From assembly GCA_009726095.1 (NCBI GenBank), contig WLMZ01000007.1, positions 1-61,340 of the forward strand: 61,340 bases of DNA, read 5' to 3'. A model generated the notes under the pieces. That model searched no databases. It was not told where the DNA came from and saw nothing but the letters and a program-made list of their open reading frames with translations. The position numbers and the translations under genes were made by a program. This DNA is from Actinomycetota bacterium (GTDB lineage: Bacteria; Actinomycetota; Acidimicrobiia; Acidimicrobiales; Ilumatobacteraceae). Positions 26,049 to 34,812 of the stretch are shown here, one piece after another. The stretch's first letter is position 1. Each line of letters starts with the position of its first letter.

Positions 26049-26993
26049 ATGGCAAGGATGTTCCTGCTCCGGATATTCCGACTGGTCGGGATCCTGCTTG
26101 CCGTGTCGTTCGCGACCTTCTCGATGGTCAGCCTGTTGCCGGGCGACACCGTCGATTCGGTGCTCGGCGCCAACGCTTCGCAGGCGGATCGGCTCCAGGC
26201 CCGGCACGATCTGCACCTCGATCAGGCGCTGCCGATTCGTTACGGGCACTGGCTGGCCGACGCGGTGCAGGGCGATCTCGGTCGTTCGTATCGCACCCGC
26301 CAGCCGGTGGTGGAGGCGCTCGGGCAGCGCGTCGGGGTCACCTTGGAGTTGGTGTTGCTGTCGCAGTTCCTCGCCCTGGCGCTGGCGGTACCGATGGCGG
26401 TGCTGTCGGCGATCCGTCCCGGATCGTGGTTCGACCGGCTGTTCAACGGGGCACAGTTGGCGATGCTGGCCACGCCGGGGTTCCTGGTGGCGCTTGCCCT
26501 GTTCACCGTGTTCTCGGTGAAACTGGGGTGGTTCGCCACGGCGGGTTTCGTACCGTTCAGTGACAGTCCGTTCGGCAACGTGAAGTCATTGCTGCTGCCA
26601 TCGATCGCGCTCGCGCTCGAACAGGTGGCGATGTACTCGCGCGTGCTCCGCGCCGATCTCATCACCACGCTCGACGAGAACTACATCTGGACGGCACGCG
26701 CCAAGGGGCTCACCAACTCACAGATCGTGCGCCGCCACGCACTGCGTCCGTCGTCGCTCGGCCTCGTCACGCTGGCTGGCGTCACGATGGGGCGCATGAT
26801 CGGCGGCACCGTGCTGGTGGAGTACATCTTCGCCCTGCCCGGGCTCGGTCGGTTCACCATCGACGCCATCAACAACCGTGACTTCATCGCCCTCCAGGGC
26901 GCCGTGGTGGTGCTGACGGTGGGCTTCGTCGTGGTGAACATGTTCGTCGATGTGCTCCACCGCGTGCTCGACCCCAGGATCCGGATCGCATGA
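26049..26993 (+). CDS. Dpp/Opp-type ABC transporter permease (DppB-like)
   Basis: 314 aa, 28 bases after the binding protein gene. Six membrane segments are recognisable. It begins with the typical LRIFRLVGILLAVSFATFSMVSLLPGD and the later segment GDLGRSYRTRQPV of the DppB family. The EAA-like loop (YIWTARAKGLTNSQIVRRHALR) contacts the ATPase, and the protein ends with the family-typical helix before DPRIRIA. It forms the inner-membrane pore with the next gene's product. Substrate set by the binding protein, presumably peptides. Confidence 0.92.
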   Translation: MARMFLLRIFRLVGILLAVSFATFSMVSLLPGDTVDSVLGANASQADRLQARHDLHLDQALPIRYGHWLADAVQGDLGRSYRTRQPVVEALGQRVGVTLELVLLSQFLALALAVPMAVLSAIRPGSWFDRLFNGAQLAMLATPGFLVALALFTVFSVKLGWFATAGFVPFSDSPFGNVKSLLLPSIALALEQVAMYSRVLRADLITTLDENYIWTARAKGLTNSQIVRRHALRPSSLGLVTLAGVTMGRMIGGTVLVEYIFALPGLGRFTIDAINNRDFIALQGAVVVLTVGFVVVNMFVDVLHRVLDPRIRIA

Positions 26994-27871
26994 ACCACGG
27001 AGCCACAGCGCGTCATGCCGCCGACTCCACGCCCATCATCGAGGGGGTCGAACGACGTCGGTTCGGCGTCGCCGTCTGGAGTTCGATCATCTGGATCGGA
27101 CTCGTCTCGCTGGCGGCGGTACTTGCCGGCGTGCTGCCGCTCTACGACCCGTCCGATACGCGAGCTGGCATCCCGCTGTCGGTGCCCACATCACGGAACT
27201 GGCTCGGCACCGACGAGCTCGGCCGCGACCTGCTCTCTCGGACCATCTATGGCGCACGCGTCTCGCTGGTGGTGGGCCTGTCGGCCGTGCTGCTCTCCAC
27301 GGTGGTGGGCGGCATGCTCGGGCTGATGGCCGGCTTCTACCGCAAGCGGTTCGAGTCGATCACGCTGTTCTTCGCCGATGTGCTGCTGGCCTTCCCGTCG
27401 CTGCTCCTCGCCGTGTCGATCGTGGCGTTCAGCAATTCCCGCGGCGTGGCAACCGTGGTGATGGCCATTGCCCTGCTGTACCTGGGCCCCACCGTGCGGA
27501 TCGTGCGCGCGCTCACGCTCAGCACGGCGAACCGTGAGTTCGTCACCGCTGCCGAGGCGCTGGGGGCAACCCCGCGCCGGATCATCTTTCGCGAGCTCAT
27601 GCCCAACGTCATGCCGGCGCTGCTGTCGATGGCAATGGTCGCCGTGGCGGGCGCGATGATCGCCGAGGGTGGCCTTGCGTATCTCAACTTGTCCGTTGCT
27701 CCGCCCAGCCCCACGTGGGGTGCGATGATGGCGGCCGGCAAGGCCAAGGTCGACAGGAGCCTGTATCCGGTGCTGGTACCGGCAGGGGCCATGTTCCTCA
27801 CCGTGTTGGCCATCACACTGATCGGTGATTACATCCAAGGACACCAACAGCGGGGCGGGGGAGCGATATGA
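26990..27871 (+). CDS. Dpp/Opp-type ABC transporter permease (DppC-like)
   Basis: 293 aa, overlapping the previous permease stop as ATGA. It has the DppC hallmark NWLGTDELGRDLLSRTIYGARVSL, and the EAA loop EFVTAAEALGATPRRIIFRELMPN. Five or six membrane helices. Partner of the DppB-like permease. No DppD/DppF-type ATPase gene follows: the next coupled gene is a TetR regulator. The importer must borrow ATPases encoded elsewhere, or the ATPases have been separated from the locus. Confidence 0.92.
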   Translation: MNHGATARHAADSTPIIEGVERRRFGVAVWSSIIWIGLVSLAAVLAGVLPLYDPSDTRAGIPLSVPTSRNWLGTDELGRDLLSRTIYGARVSLVVGLSAVLLSTVVGGMLGLMAGFYRKRFESITLFFADVLLAFPSLLLAVSIVAFSNSRGVATVVMAIALLYLGPTVRIVRALTLSTANREFVTAAEALGATPRRIIFRELMPNVMPALLSMAMVAVAGAMIAEGGLAYLNLSVAPPSPTWGAMMAAGKAKVDRSLYPVLVPAGAMFLTVLAITLIGDYIQGHQQRGGGAI

Positions 27872-28662
27872 GTACGTCTCGACAAGGACGCAAACGCGGT
27901 GTCCGCGCCGAGGTGCCCATCACCCAGGAAGCCATTATCGATGCGGCCTTCCGCCTGATCGACGAGCGCGGCGGCGATGCGTTCAGCATGCGCGCGGTGG
28001 CCGCCGATCTCGGTGTGTTCCCGGCAACGCTGTATTGGCATGTCGGTGATCGGGCGCGCCTGCTCGGGTTGGTCGAGGCGAGCTGGGCGTCGGCGGTGCA
28101 GATCCCGGAAGAGATCGCCGACTGGCGCGAGTGGTGCCACGAACTGGCGAGGCGCTACCGGGCCCGAGCCCATCAGCACCCCAATGTGGCCCGGTTGGTC
28201 ATTGTCGAACGGGCCCGCAACATTGCTTCGCTGGTCCTGCCCGATGCCGTGGTGGGGCGTCTGGCCGAGCTGGGCCTAGGCGACGATCTGGTGCACGCCT
28301 ACAACTCGCTGGTCGGGGCAGTGCAGGGGTTTGTGGTGCTCGAACTTGCGCTCATCCCCGACCCGGAGGCCGCCTCGATGCTGGAAGCCGAGGCCGAACT
28401 TCGTTCGCTCGACCCGGCCAGCTTCCCCAACATCACCCGGCACTTCGATGCGCTTGCCGACCGGGCCTTGTCGGTGCGCTGGACCGATGGCGCCAAGGCC
28501 CCGCTCGACGCCTCGTTCGAGTTCCTGATCGACCTACTGCTCGATGGTCTCGATGCCCGGTTGCGCGCGTCTGCCCCGAACAAGACCCCGGCGAAGTCAG
28601 CGAAGACCCCAGCGAAGAAGACAGCCCCAGCGAAGAAGGCAGCGAAGACAGCGTCCGCCTAG
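27868..28662 (+). CDS. TetR-family transcriptional regulator with Lys/Ala/Pro-rich C-terminal tail
   Basis: 264 aa, coupled to the permease by ATGA. The N-terminal TetR DNA-binding domain is at about residues 15-65 (AIIDAAFRLIDERGGDAFSMRAVAADLGVFPATLYWHVGDR spans it), followed by a TetR_C-like helical ligand-binding region to about 235. The last 25 residues are a histone H1-like run of TPAK/KKAAK repeats, which is unusual for TetR and could add nonspecific DNA or polyphosphate affinity. As the only regulator in 12-34 kb, it is the best candidate to bind the four TTGTAC-N3-GTACAA sites, and would then control its own operon. The effector would be a peptide or amino acid derivative (inference). 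Confidence 0.9.
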   Translation: MSTSRQGRKRGVRAEVPITQEAIIDAAFRLIDERGGDAFSMRAVAADLGVFPATLYWHVGDRARLLGLVEASWASAVQIPEEIADWREWCHELARRYRARAHQHPNVARLVIVERARNIASLVLPDAVVGRLAELGLGDDLVHAYNSLVGAVQGFVVLELALIPDPEAASMLEAEAELRSLDPASFPNITRHFDALADRALSVRWTDGAKAPLDASFEFLIDLLLDGLDARLRASAPNKTPAKSAKTPAKKTAPAKKAAKTASA

Positions 28663-28673
28663 CCCGGGCTGGG

Positions 28674-30098
28674 TCAGTCGGTGCGCACGGCTCGCATGAT
28701 CTGGTTGGCACCCTCGAACACACGCAGTTCCGTCGCCCGCCCGTCGTCACCGAATGTCACCGTGGTCTCATAGGGGCCGGCCTGGTTGAACAGCACGCCA
28801 TCGGCATCGCAGAATGTTTCCTGGACACCGAAGCGCAGGCCGGGGATCTCGCTGTACAGGCGACCATTGTCGGCCCACACGTTGATCACTGGCAGCTCGA
28901 TGCCACTGACGATGCGGTACGACCCGGCAAGGTTGCTCATCTCGACGGCGCTCATTGTTCTCAGCACCTTTGGCTCGGGCATGTAGTCGGGCCAGTCGTA
29001 CACGTCGGCCATACCGTTGAGCACCTCCTTCCACAGGAACAGCCCCGAGGTGGCGTTGGTCAACACGACACCGCCATCGCCGCTGTCGAGGAAGCAGTTC
29101 GTTTCGCTCTGGTACCCGTCGTTGCTGCCGCCGTGGTTGATGTAGCGGCTCGGCCCGTCGCCGAGCACGCGAATGCCCAGCCCGAAGACGCCCTTGTCGT
29201 GGCGGGTCATCATCTGTACGGCCAACGAACGGCCCAGAATGGCGCCCGCCTCGCCGTGATACGCCGCCCGGCATGCCAGCAGGAACGCTGCGTAGTCGCG
29301 GGCGGTGCTGAACAACCCGCCGGCCGCCTTCTCGCTGGAGATCATCCAGCCCCCTGCCTGCTCGCGCCCGTCATCACCGTGGCCCGAGGCGACGTTGTCG
29401 TGCAGGCGCCCGGGGAGCGGTTGGGTGTACGTGGTGCGCGACATGCCCAGTGGGGTGAAGATCATCTCGTCGGCCACGCTGTCGAACGAGCGCTGCAGCA
29501 CGTCCTCCACCACCAGTTGCGCGATCACGTAGCCGCCGCCCGAGTAGCGATCGGTGCCGTCGTAGTGTTTGTCGACGATCACTGGCGGCTGGTCGGATGG
29601 CGGGCGGCCCTCGAGCAGATCCAGCTCGGTGGCAACCGGGCGGCCATCGCGCGGTACGACGCCGAAGCCGTTCACGGTGAGCCCGGCGGAGTGGCTCAGA
29701 ATGTGTCGCAGGGTCACGGGTGTCGCCGTGCTGAACTCGTTCGATGGTACCTGCCACCGGCGCAGGTAGGTGTTGACATCCGCATCGAGGTCGAGCAGCC
29801 CGCGCTCGACCTGTTGCAGCACGACCATCGCGGCCACGGGCTTACTGCACGACGCAACCATGAACACGGTGTCGGCGTCGCAGGCGGCGGCACCGTTGAC
29901 AACACGCCGCCCGTATCCCGCTGCCCAATCGATACGACCACTGCGCATCGCCGCGATGGCAACCCCGGGGCACACGTAGTGGGCGAGACGTTCGTCGACG
30001 GTCCATCGCAACGGCTGACCGACGATGCGCATGATCGGCAGCAGGCCGATCGCCACCGCATGCTGACGGTCTGTGGCAGTGTTCGAATCTGGATTCAT
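28674..30098 (-). CDS. Serine hydrolase, beta-lactamase/S12 family (copy 3)
   Basis: 474 aa, with GGGAGG upstream of the ATG at 30098. Motifs: SCSK (Ser83, Lys86), Tyr185-Ser-Gly187 in RYSGGG, and HGG near residue 318. A beta-rich lipocalin-like tail follows, as in copy 2, to which it is clearly paralogous. No signal peptide. It is read away from the class V PLP gene, and the 140-base gap between them contains the fourth operator copy (30134-30148). It converges on tetR with an 11-base gap. It probably belongs to the same regulon as copies 1 and 2. Confidence 0.86.
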   Translation of the reverse strand: MNPDSNTATDRQHAVAIGLLPIMRIVGQPLRWTVDERLAHYVCPGVAIAAMRSGRIDWAAGYGRRVVNGAAACDADTVFMVASCSKPVAAMVVLQQVERGLLDLDADVNTYLRRWQVPSNEFSTATPVTLRHILSHSAGLTVNGFGVVPRDGRPVATELDLLEGRPPSDQPPVIVDKHYDGTDRYSGGGYVIAQLVVEDVLQRSFDSVADEMIFTPLGMSRTTYTQPLPGRLHDNVASGHGDDGREQAGGWMISSEKAAGGLFSTARDYAAFLLACRAAYHGEAGAILGRSLAVQMMTRHDKGVFGLGIRVLGDGPSRYINHGGSNDGYQSETNCFLDSGDGGVVLTNATSGLFLWKEVLNGMADVYDWPDYMPEPKVLRTMSAVEMSNLAGSYRIVSGIELPVINVWADNGRLYSEIPGLRFGVQETFCDADGVLFNQAGPYETTVTFGDDGRATELRVFEGANQIMRAVRTD

Positions 30099-30133
30099 TC
30101 CGGGACCTCCCGCGGCTCGTCTCTGCGCTACTA

Positions 30134-30148
30134 TTGCACACTGTACAA
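30134..30148. promoter_or_regulatory. Operator copy 3 (TTGCAC-ACT-GTACAA)
   Basis: One mismatch in the left arm (TTGCAC). It sits in the divergent gap between S12 copy 3 (minus, start 30098) and the class V PLP gene (plus, start 30239). A TACTAT hexamer at 30129-30134 could be a plus-strand -10 directly overlapped by it. As at copies 1 and 2a, the right arm is followed by G. Confidence 0.7.
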
Positions 30149-30238
30149 GAGGACCATGGCGGGGATCAGCTCAGCCTTCCCCCGACGTTGGTACCTCGAC
30201 CGAAACCGATACCTCCCCATAACCACTCCGGAGACACG

Positions 30239-31513
30239 ATGACCCTCGACCTCGATTCCATCCGGGCCCAGTTCCCAGCTCTCTCGCTGACCCACGATGG
30301 CCGCCCACGGGTCTACTTCGACAATCCGGCCGGCACCCAGGTGCCCCAGCAGGTGTTGACGCGCACAACCGATGCGATGGTGCAGTGCAACGCGAACATG
30401 TCGGGCAATTTCCGAACCTCACGCGAGGCAACCGAGCTCTCGTATCAGGCCCATGTCGCAATGGCCGACTTCTACAACGCGGCCTCCGAGCGCGAGGTCG
30501 TCTTCGGCGCCAACATGACCACCCTCACGTTCATGATGACCCGCGTGCTCGGGCCGTTGTTCAATCCGGGCGACGAGATCATCTGCACGCACATGGAACA
30601 CGACGGCAACAACACGCCGTGGCGCATCATGGCGGCCGAACGCGGCCTTGTGGTGAAGACCCTGCCGTTCAATCGGGAGACCTACGAGTTCGATCTCGAC
30701 GAACTCGACTCGTTGATCACCGAACGCACCCGTTTCGCAGCGCTCAACTACAGCAGCAACATCCTCGGCACCATCAACGACGTGAAGGAGATGTGTCGTC
30801 GCCTGCGGGCCGTTGGAGCGCTCACCTACATCGATGCTGTGCAGTTCGCTCCCCATGGAGCCATCGACGTCCAGGACCTCGGCTGCGACTTCCTGGTGGC
30901 GTCCGCCTACAAGTTCTACGGGCCGCATCAGGGCGTGCTGTGGGGCCGCGAGGATCTGCTGTCAGCACTGAAGGCCTACAAGCTGAGCGTCGTGGCCGAT
31001 CAGACGCCGGGCAAATTCGAGACCGGCACCCAATCACTCGAAGGGCAGGCGGGTGTCATCGGCGCCACCGAGTACCTGCAGTGGATCGGCACCACGATGG
31101 CCGTTGCGCACCAGCCGTCAACGGCCGGACTACGTCAGCGGACCCGCGAGATCCACGGTGCGATGGGCGCCATGGTGGACTACGAGCACCAGCTCAGCGG
31201 ACGGCTCATTGCCGGGCTCCAGAGCATTCCGGGGGTGCAGGTCCGGGGCATCACCGACCCCTCTTCGATGAAACGTCGAGTTCCCACCGTGTCCATCACG
31301 GCTCCAGGCCTGGTGCCCGCCGATCTCGCGACCTTCCTCGACACCCACGGCGTGTACGTGTGGAATGGCCACTCGTATGCGCTCCCCGTCATCGAATGGC
31401 TGGGCCTGCAGGATCAGGGTGGTGTGGTGCGTATCGGACCCACGCACTACAACACCATCGGCGAAGTCGACACGGTGCTGCAGCTCGTGCAGGACTTCAT
31501 GGCCCGCAGATGA
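30239..31513 (+). CDS. Class V PLP enzyme, cysteine desulfurase-like
   Basis: 424 aa from the ATG at 30239, with GGAG about 6 bases upstream. Fold type I, class V: YFDNPAGTQVPQQVL, FGANMTTLTFMM, HMEHDGNNTPW, NYSSNILGTINDV, AVQFAPHGAIDVQDLGCDF, and the PLP lysine in ASAYKFYGPHQG. It matches the 'cysteine desulfurase-like' subfamily rather than IscS/SufS. That superfamily also includes isopenicillin N epimerase and selenocysteine lyase-like enzymes. No Fe-S assembly gene is nearby, so an amino acid lyase, racemase or epimerase role is as likely as desulfuration. Coupled by ATGA to the PepN gene and behind operator copy 3. Confidence 0.85.
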   Translation: MTLDLDSIRAQFPALSLTHDGRPRVYFDNPAGTQVPQQVLTRTTDAMVQCNANMSGNFRTSREATELSYQAHVAMADFYNAASEREVVFGANMTTLTFMMTRVLGPLFNPGDEIICTHMEHDGNNTPWRIMAAERGLVVKTLPFNRETYEFDLDELDSLITERTRFAALNYSSNILGTINDVKEMCRRLRAVGALTYIDAVQFAPHGAIDVQDLGCDFLVASAYKFYGPHQGVLWGREDLLSALKAYKLSVVADQTPGKFETGTQSLEGQAGVIGATEYLQWIGTTMAVAHQPSTAGLRQRTREIHGAMGAMVDYEHQLSGRLIAGLQSIPGVQVRGITDPSSMKRRVPTVSITAPGLVPADLATFLDTHGVYVWNGHSYALPVIEWLGLQDQGGVVRIGPTHYNTIGEVDTVLQLVQDFMARR

Positions 31514-34113
31514 CCGCGGTCGACAACACCGCTGGGGTCATCGCCGAGTGGCACCTGCACCATGTCGTGATGCGCATCGAACTGGACGACGCGCGGGTGG
31601 TGATCGACACCGAGTCGCATCTGCGCCGGGTCCCCGGCACCGGTGAGACGCTGCCCGAGCACGCGGTCACGTTGCACGGCAGCGCGTTGGAGCTACTCGC
31701 AATGGAACTCGATGGTCGCGTTGTCGACCTGATGGCGGTGGAACACGTCGAGCAGGGCATCCGCATCCACCTCGGAGCAGGCGACGAGCACGTGCTCCGG
31801 TATCGGGTCGCTGCTGCGACGGGAGGAGCGAACGATGAGGGCTTCACCCGCCGGCCGGACCTGCTCAGCACGAACTGCGAACCCGAGGGGTTCCGCAGGA
31901 TCACCTACTTCATCGACAGGCCCGGGAACCGCGCAACCTACGACGTCACCCTGATCGGTGATCCGGTGCGTTATCCCACCATGCTCTGCAACGGCGATCT
32001 CGTCGAGACCGGTGTGCTCGAGGACGGCCGTCACTGGTCCCGGTTCGTCGATCCGGTGTCGAAGCCCTCGTACCTGTTCGCCGTGGTGGCCGGTGTGCTG
32101 CAGACAGTGTCCGCACCGTACACAACGCGTTCGGGTCGGGCCATCGAGCTTCGTATCGCTGCGCCACCCGACCAGATCGCCGGTGCCGACTTCGCGCTGC
32201 GCACGATGGCTCAGGTGATGGCCTTCGACGAGGCCCACGGCGGTGTCGAGCACGATCTCGACGTGCTTACCTTCGTAGCCATTCCCGGCTATCCCGACGC
32301 CACCGAATACCACGGTCTGATGTTCTTCGACTCGCCGATACTGGTGGTGGACACTCGCGGGTTCGTCGATGACGATCTGTTGGGCATCATCGCCAATGTG
32401 GCCCACGAATATGGGCATCACACGCGCGGCAACCGTGTCACCGTGCGCAGCTGGGGCCAGCTCGCGCTCAAGGAAGGGCTCACCGTGCTGACCGCGCAGA
32501 ACGATGTGCGCGCCCACCTGTTCGGGCCCGTGGCCCGGGTGCTCGACGTGCTCGATCTGCGCCGCCTGCAGTTTCCCGAGGAACTCACCATCGGTGCGCC
32601 GGTGGTGCGTGGCGAAGTGAAGGACCCGCATCAGCTCTACACCCGCACCACGTACCTGAAAGGTGCCGAGGTGTTCAGTATGATCCGCGTCGTGCTCGGT
32701 GCTGCACTGTGGCAGCGGGTGTTCGACGAGTTCGTGCGCCGTCACGACCTTGGTGCCGCCGGCGTCGACGACTTTATTTCCGTTGCAACAGAGCTCGCTC
32801 CGCAACACGCCGACGCCATCGCGGGCATCGCGCGATGGTTCACGCTGGCCGGTCGGCCATCAGTGGAGATCACCGTCAGGCCCGCCGACGACGGGACCAC
32901 AACGATCGATGTCCACCGCACCGATTCGCTCGTCGATGACCCACCGGTCTCGATGCCGGTGCTCCTCGGCTTCCACACAGCCGCTGGCGAGCCCACCTTG
33001 GCCGATGTGGCGGGCAGCCCGGCTTCGACGCACATCATGGTTGTCTCGGGACGGCAGCAGAGCCTGACGGTGCAATCGTCGCAGCCGATCGTGGTGTCAG
33101 CGCTACGCGGCTACTCGTCACCCGTCGATCTGACGATGACGTTACCCGCCGATCATCTCGTCGGGTTGATGGTCAACGACTCCGATGCGTTCACCCGGTG
33201 GTGGGCATCGGAGGAGCTGATGATCCGGGCGATCGATGCCTACCGTGGTGGACGCGATGCCGATGCCCGCGAGGTGGTCAGCGTGCTCGGCGACGGGCTG
33301 CGTGCGGTGATCAGCCGCGATCAGGACCCGGCGCTGGTGGCTCAACTGTTGGCATTGCCCGACGAGTTCATGCTCGGTGATCGCGAACCCCATATCGATC
33401 TCGATGGTGTGAGCCGCGGGCTCGGTCTGCTCCGATCGGAACTGGGTGCGGCGCTACACGACCCACTGCTCGGTCTGCTTGCGCGGTTTGCCGACGACCC
33501 GTCCGGCACGTCACCCGCCGACATCGCGGCGCGCATGCTGGTGGAACCAACGCTGTCCCCGTTGCTCGCCACGGGCAGCGACGATGCGCTGCGCGCTGGC
33601 TACCAGGAATTGAGCTCGCCCAACGCCACCCGCGCGGTCCGGGCACTCACCCAGTTGGCCCATCTCGATACGGTTCCGCTGGGCGAGATGCTCGACAGCA
33701 CCTACGCGCGCTGGCAACACGCGCCCAAGTTGGTCGATCGATGGCTACGCGCCCAGTCGGGTTCGCGCCGAGCCGACACCATCGAACGGGTGCGGCAACT
33801 CGCAGCCGGACCGTTGTATGACCGCACAGATCGCGGCCGGGTGATGGCTCTCTGGTTCCCCTTCGCCACCCGCAACCGCAGCGTGTTCCATGACGCGTCC
33901 GGTGCCGGGTACCGCATGTTCGTCGACGAGGTCACTGTGTTGATGCCGATCAATGCAGGCCTGGTGATTCGCCTGGTTGGCGACCTGATGCAGTTCCAGC
34001 GTTTCGATGATCACCGTCGCGACCTGATGCGCGCCGAGTTGTCGCGTATGGGCGACGCTCCCGGTATGCCCGACTTCGCCGTGGGGATCGTGCGCCGCCT
34101 GCTGTCGACGTAG
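31510..34113 (+). CDS. pepN: M1 family aminopeptidase N (PepN-type)
   Basis: 867 aa from the ATG at 31510, coupled by ATGA. It follows the PepN layout: LSTNCEPEGFRRITYFIDRPGN, the zinc site HEYGH (His299, Glu300, His303) with the third ligand Glu322 in LKEGLTV, then a beta-domain (about 430-540) and a helical C-terminal domain. The GAMEN exopeptidase motif reads ATEYHGL: the N-terminus-binding Glu266 is kept, but Asn becomes Tyr and the Gly becomes Asp. Specificity for the peptide N-terminus may therefore differ from standard PepN. Cytoplasmic, no signal. It removes N-terminal residues from peptides, fitting the peptide-catabolic region. Confidence 0.9.
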   Translation: MTAVDNTAGVIAEWHLHHVVMRIELDDARVVIDTESHLRRVPGTGETLPEHAVTLHGSALELLAMELDGRVVDLMAVEHVEQGIRIHLGAGDEHVLRYRVAAATGGANDEGFTRRPDLLSTNCEPEGFRRITYFIDRPGNRATYDVTLIGDPVRYPTMLCNGDLVETGVLEDGRHWSRFVDPVSKPSYLFAVVAGVLQTVSAPYTTRSGRAIELRIAAPPDQIAGADFALRTMAQVMAFDEAHGGVEHDLDVLTFVAIPGYPDATEYHGLMFFDSPILVVDTRGFVDDDLLGIIANVAHEYGHHTRGNRVTVRSWGQLALKEGLTVLTAQNDVRAHLFGPVARVLDVLDLRRLQFPEELTIGAPVVRGEVKDPHQLYTRTTYLKGAEVFSMIRVVLGAALWQRVFDEFVRRHDLGAAGVDDFISVATELAPQHADAIAGIARWFTLAGRPSVEITVRPADDGTTTIDVHRTDSLVDDPPVSMPVLLGFHTAAGEPTLADVAGSPASTHIMVVSGRQQSLTVQSSQPIVVSALRGYSSPVDLTMTLPADHLVGLMVNDSDAFTRWWASEELMIRAIDAYRGGRDADAREVVSVLGDGLRAVISRDQDPALVAQLLALPDEFMLGDREPHIDLDGVSRGLGLLRSELGAALHDPLLGLLARFADDPSGTSPADIAARMLVEPTLSPLLATGSDDALRAGYQELSSPNATRAVRALTQLAHLDTVPLGEMLDSTYARWQHAPKLVDRWLRAQSGSRRADTIERVRQLAAGPLYDRTDRGRVMALWFPFATRNRSVFHDASGAGYRMFVDEVTVLMPINAGLVIRLVGDLMQFQRFDDHRRDLMRAELSRMGDAPGMPDFAVGIVRRLLST

Positions 34114-34137
34114 CCTCACGTCGTCATTGCCGAGGAT

Positions 34138-34812
34138 TCAAGAGCAACCGGTGGCACACGCCACGATGATGTCCGGCCACGGTGAGCCGCTGTGGATCTC
34201 CGCGGCAATCGCCGCCGCAGGGGTCGGGGTGAGCGTGATGACGGCGAGTCCGTCATCGATACCGAGGTCGCCCATCTTCACCCAGGCCTCCTTTCGGGTC
34301 CAGCATGTGAAGAAGGCAGTATGGATGTCGGCCTGCGCGTCGACCCATTCGAGTTCAGCCGGCGACAGCACCAACGCTGCCATGTCTCGGTCCCATGACT
34401 CGGGGGCCACCCGCTCGATGTCAACCCCGACCTCGCCGTTCGACAGCGCAATGACCGCGAGCCCCGCAGTGTGGGCCACGCTGAACCGAAGCCCGGTGCT
34501 GGCCCACCGTTGAGCGAGGACGGGCTTACCGCGGCCGACGACATCGAAACGCACATCTTCGGAGGCAACACCCAGGCGCTGTCCGAGCAACTGGCGCAAC
34601 GCGCAGCGGGTGTGCACGAAGGTCCAACGGTCGCCTGCAGAACGAAAGCGCTGCGCCCGTTGTTGCTCATCGTCGGACAGGATTGCCCACGCGTGTGTCG
34701 TCGGTTCGGCATCGAGGGCGAGGGCGAAGACGTCGCAGCCGTCGGCGGCTGCGAAACCTGCAAGTGCCGCCGGCAGCCGTGGGGCGACGGCCCACGCCAT
34801 GTCGGCCGTCAT
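34138..34812 (-). CDS. 4'-phosphopantetheinyl transferase, Sfp type
   Basis: 224 aa from the ATG at 34812, overlapping the NRPS stop as ATGA. It transfers phosphopantetheine from CoA to the Ser of carrier domains. The signatures are GVDIERV (magnesium ligands) and FTCWTRKEAWVKM, with the FSVAHTAGLAVIA segment between the two halves of the pseudodimer. The coupling means it is produced together with the NRPS and should activate its two carrier domains. Last gene of the minus-strand operon. Confidence 0.92.
   Translation of the reverse strand: MTADMAWAVAPRLPAALAGFAAADGCDVFALALDAEPTTHAWAILSDDEQQRAQRFRSAGDRWTFVHTRCALRQLLGQRLGVASEDVRFDVVGRGKPVLAQRWASTGLRFSVAHTAGLAVIALSNGEVGVDIERVAPESWDRDMAALVLSPAELEWVDAQADIHTAFFTCWTRKEAWVKMGDLGIDDGLAVITLTPTPAAAIAAEIHSGSPWPDIIVACATGCS

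Noticed and set aside
12007..34113. Assignment of the whole region as a microcystin degradation (mlr) cluster
   Set aside because: Only MlrB-like and MlrC-like classes are present. MlrA and MlrD are missing, and S12 and M81 families have many other members, so the substrate is left open.
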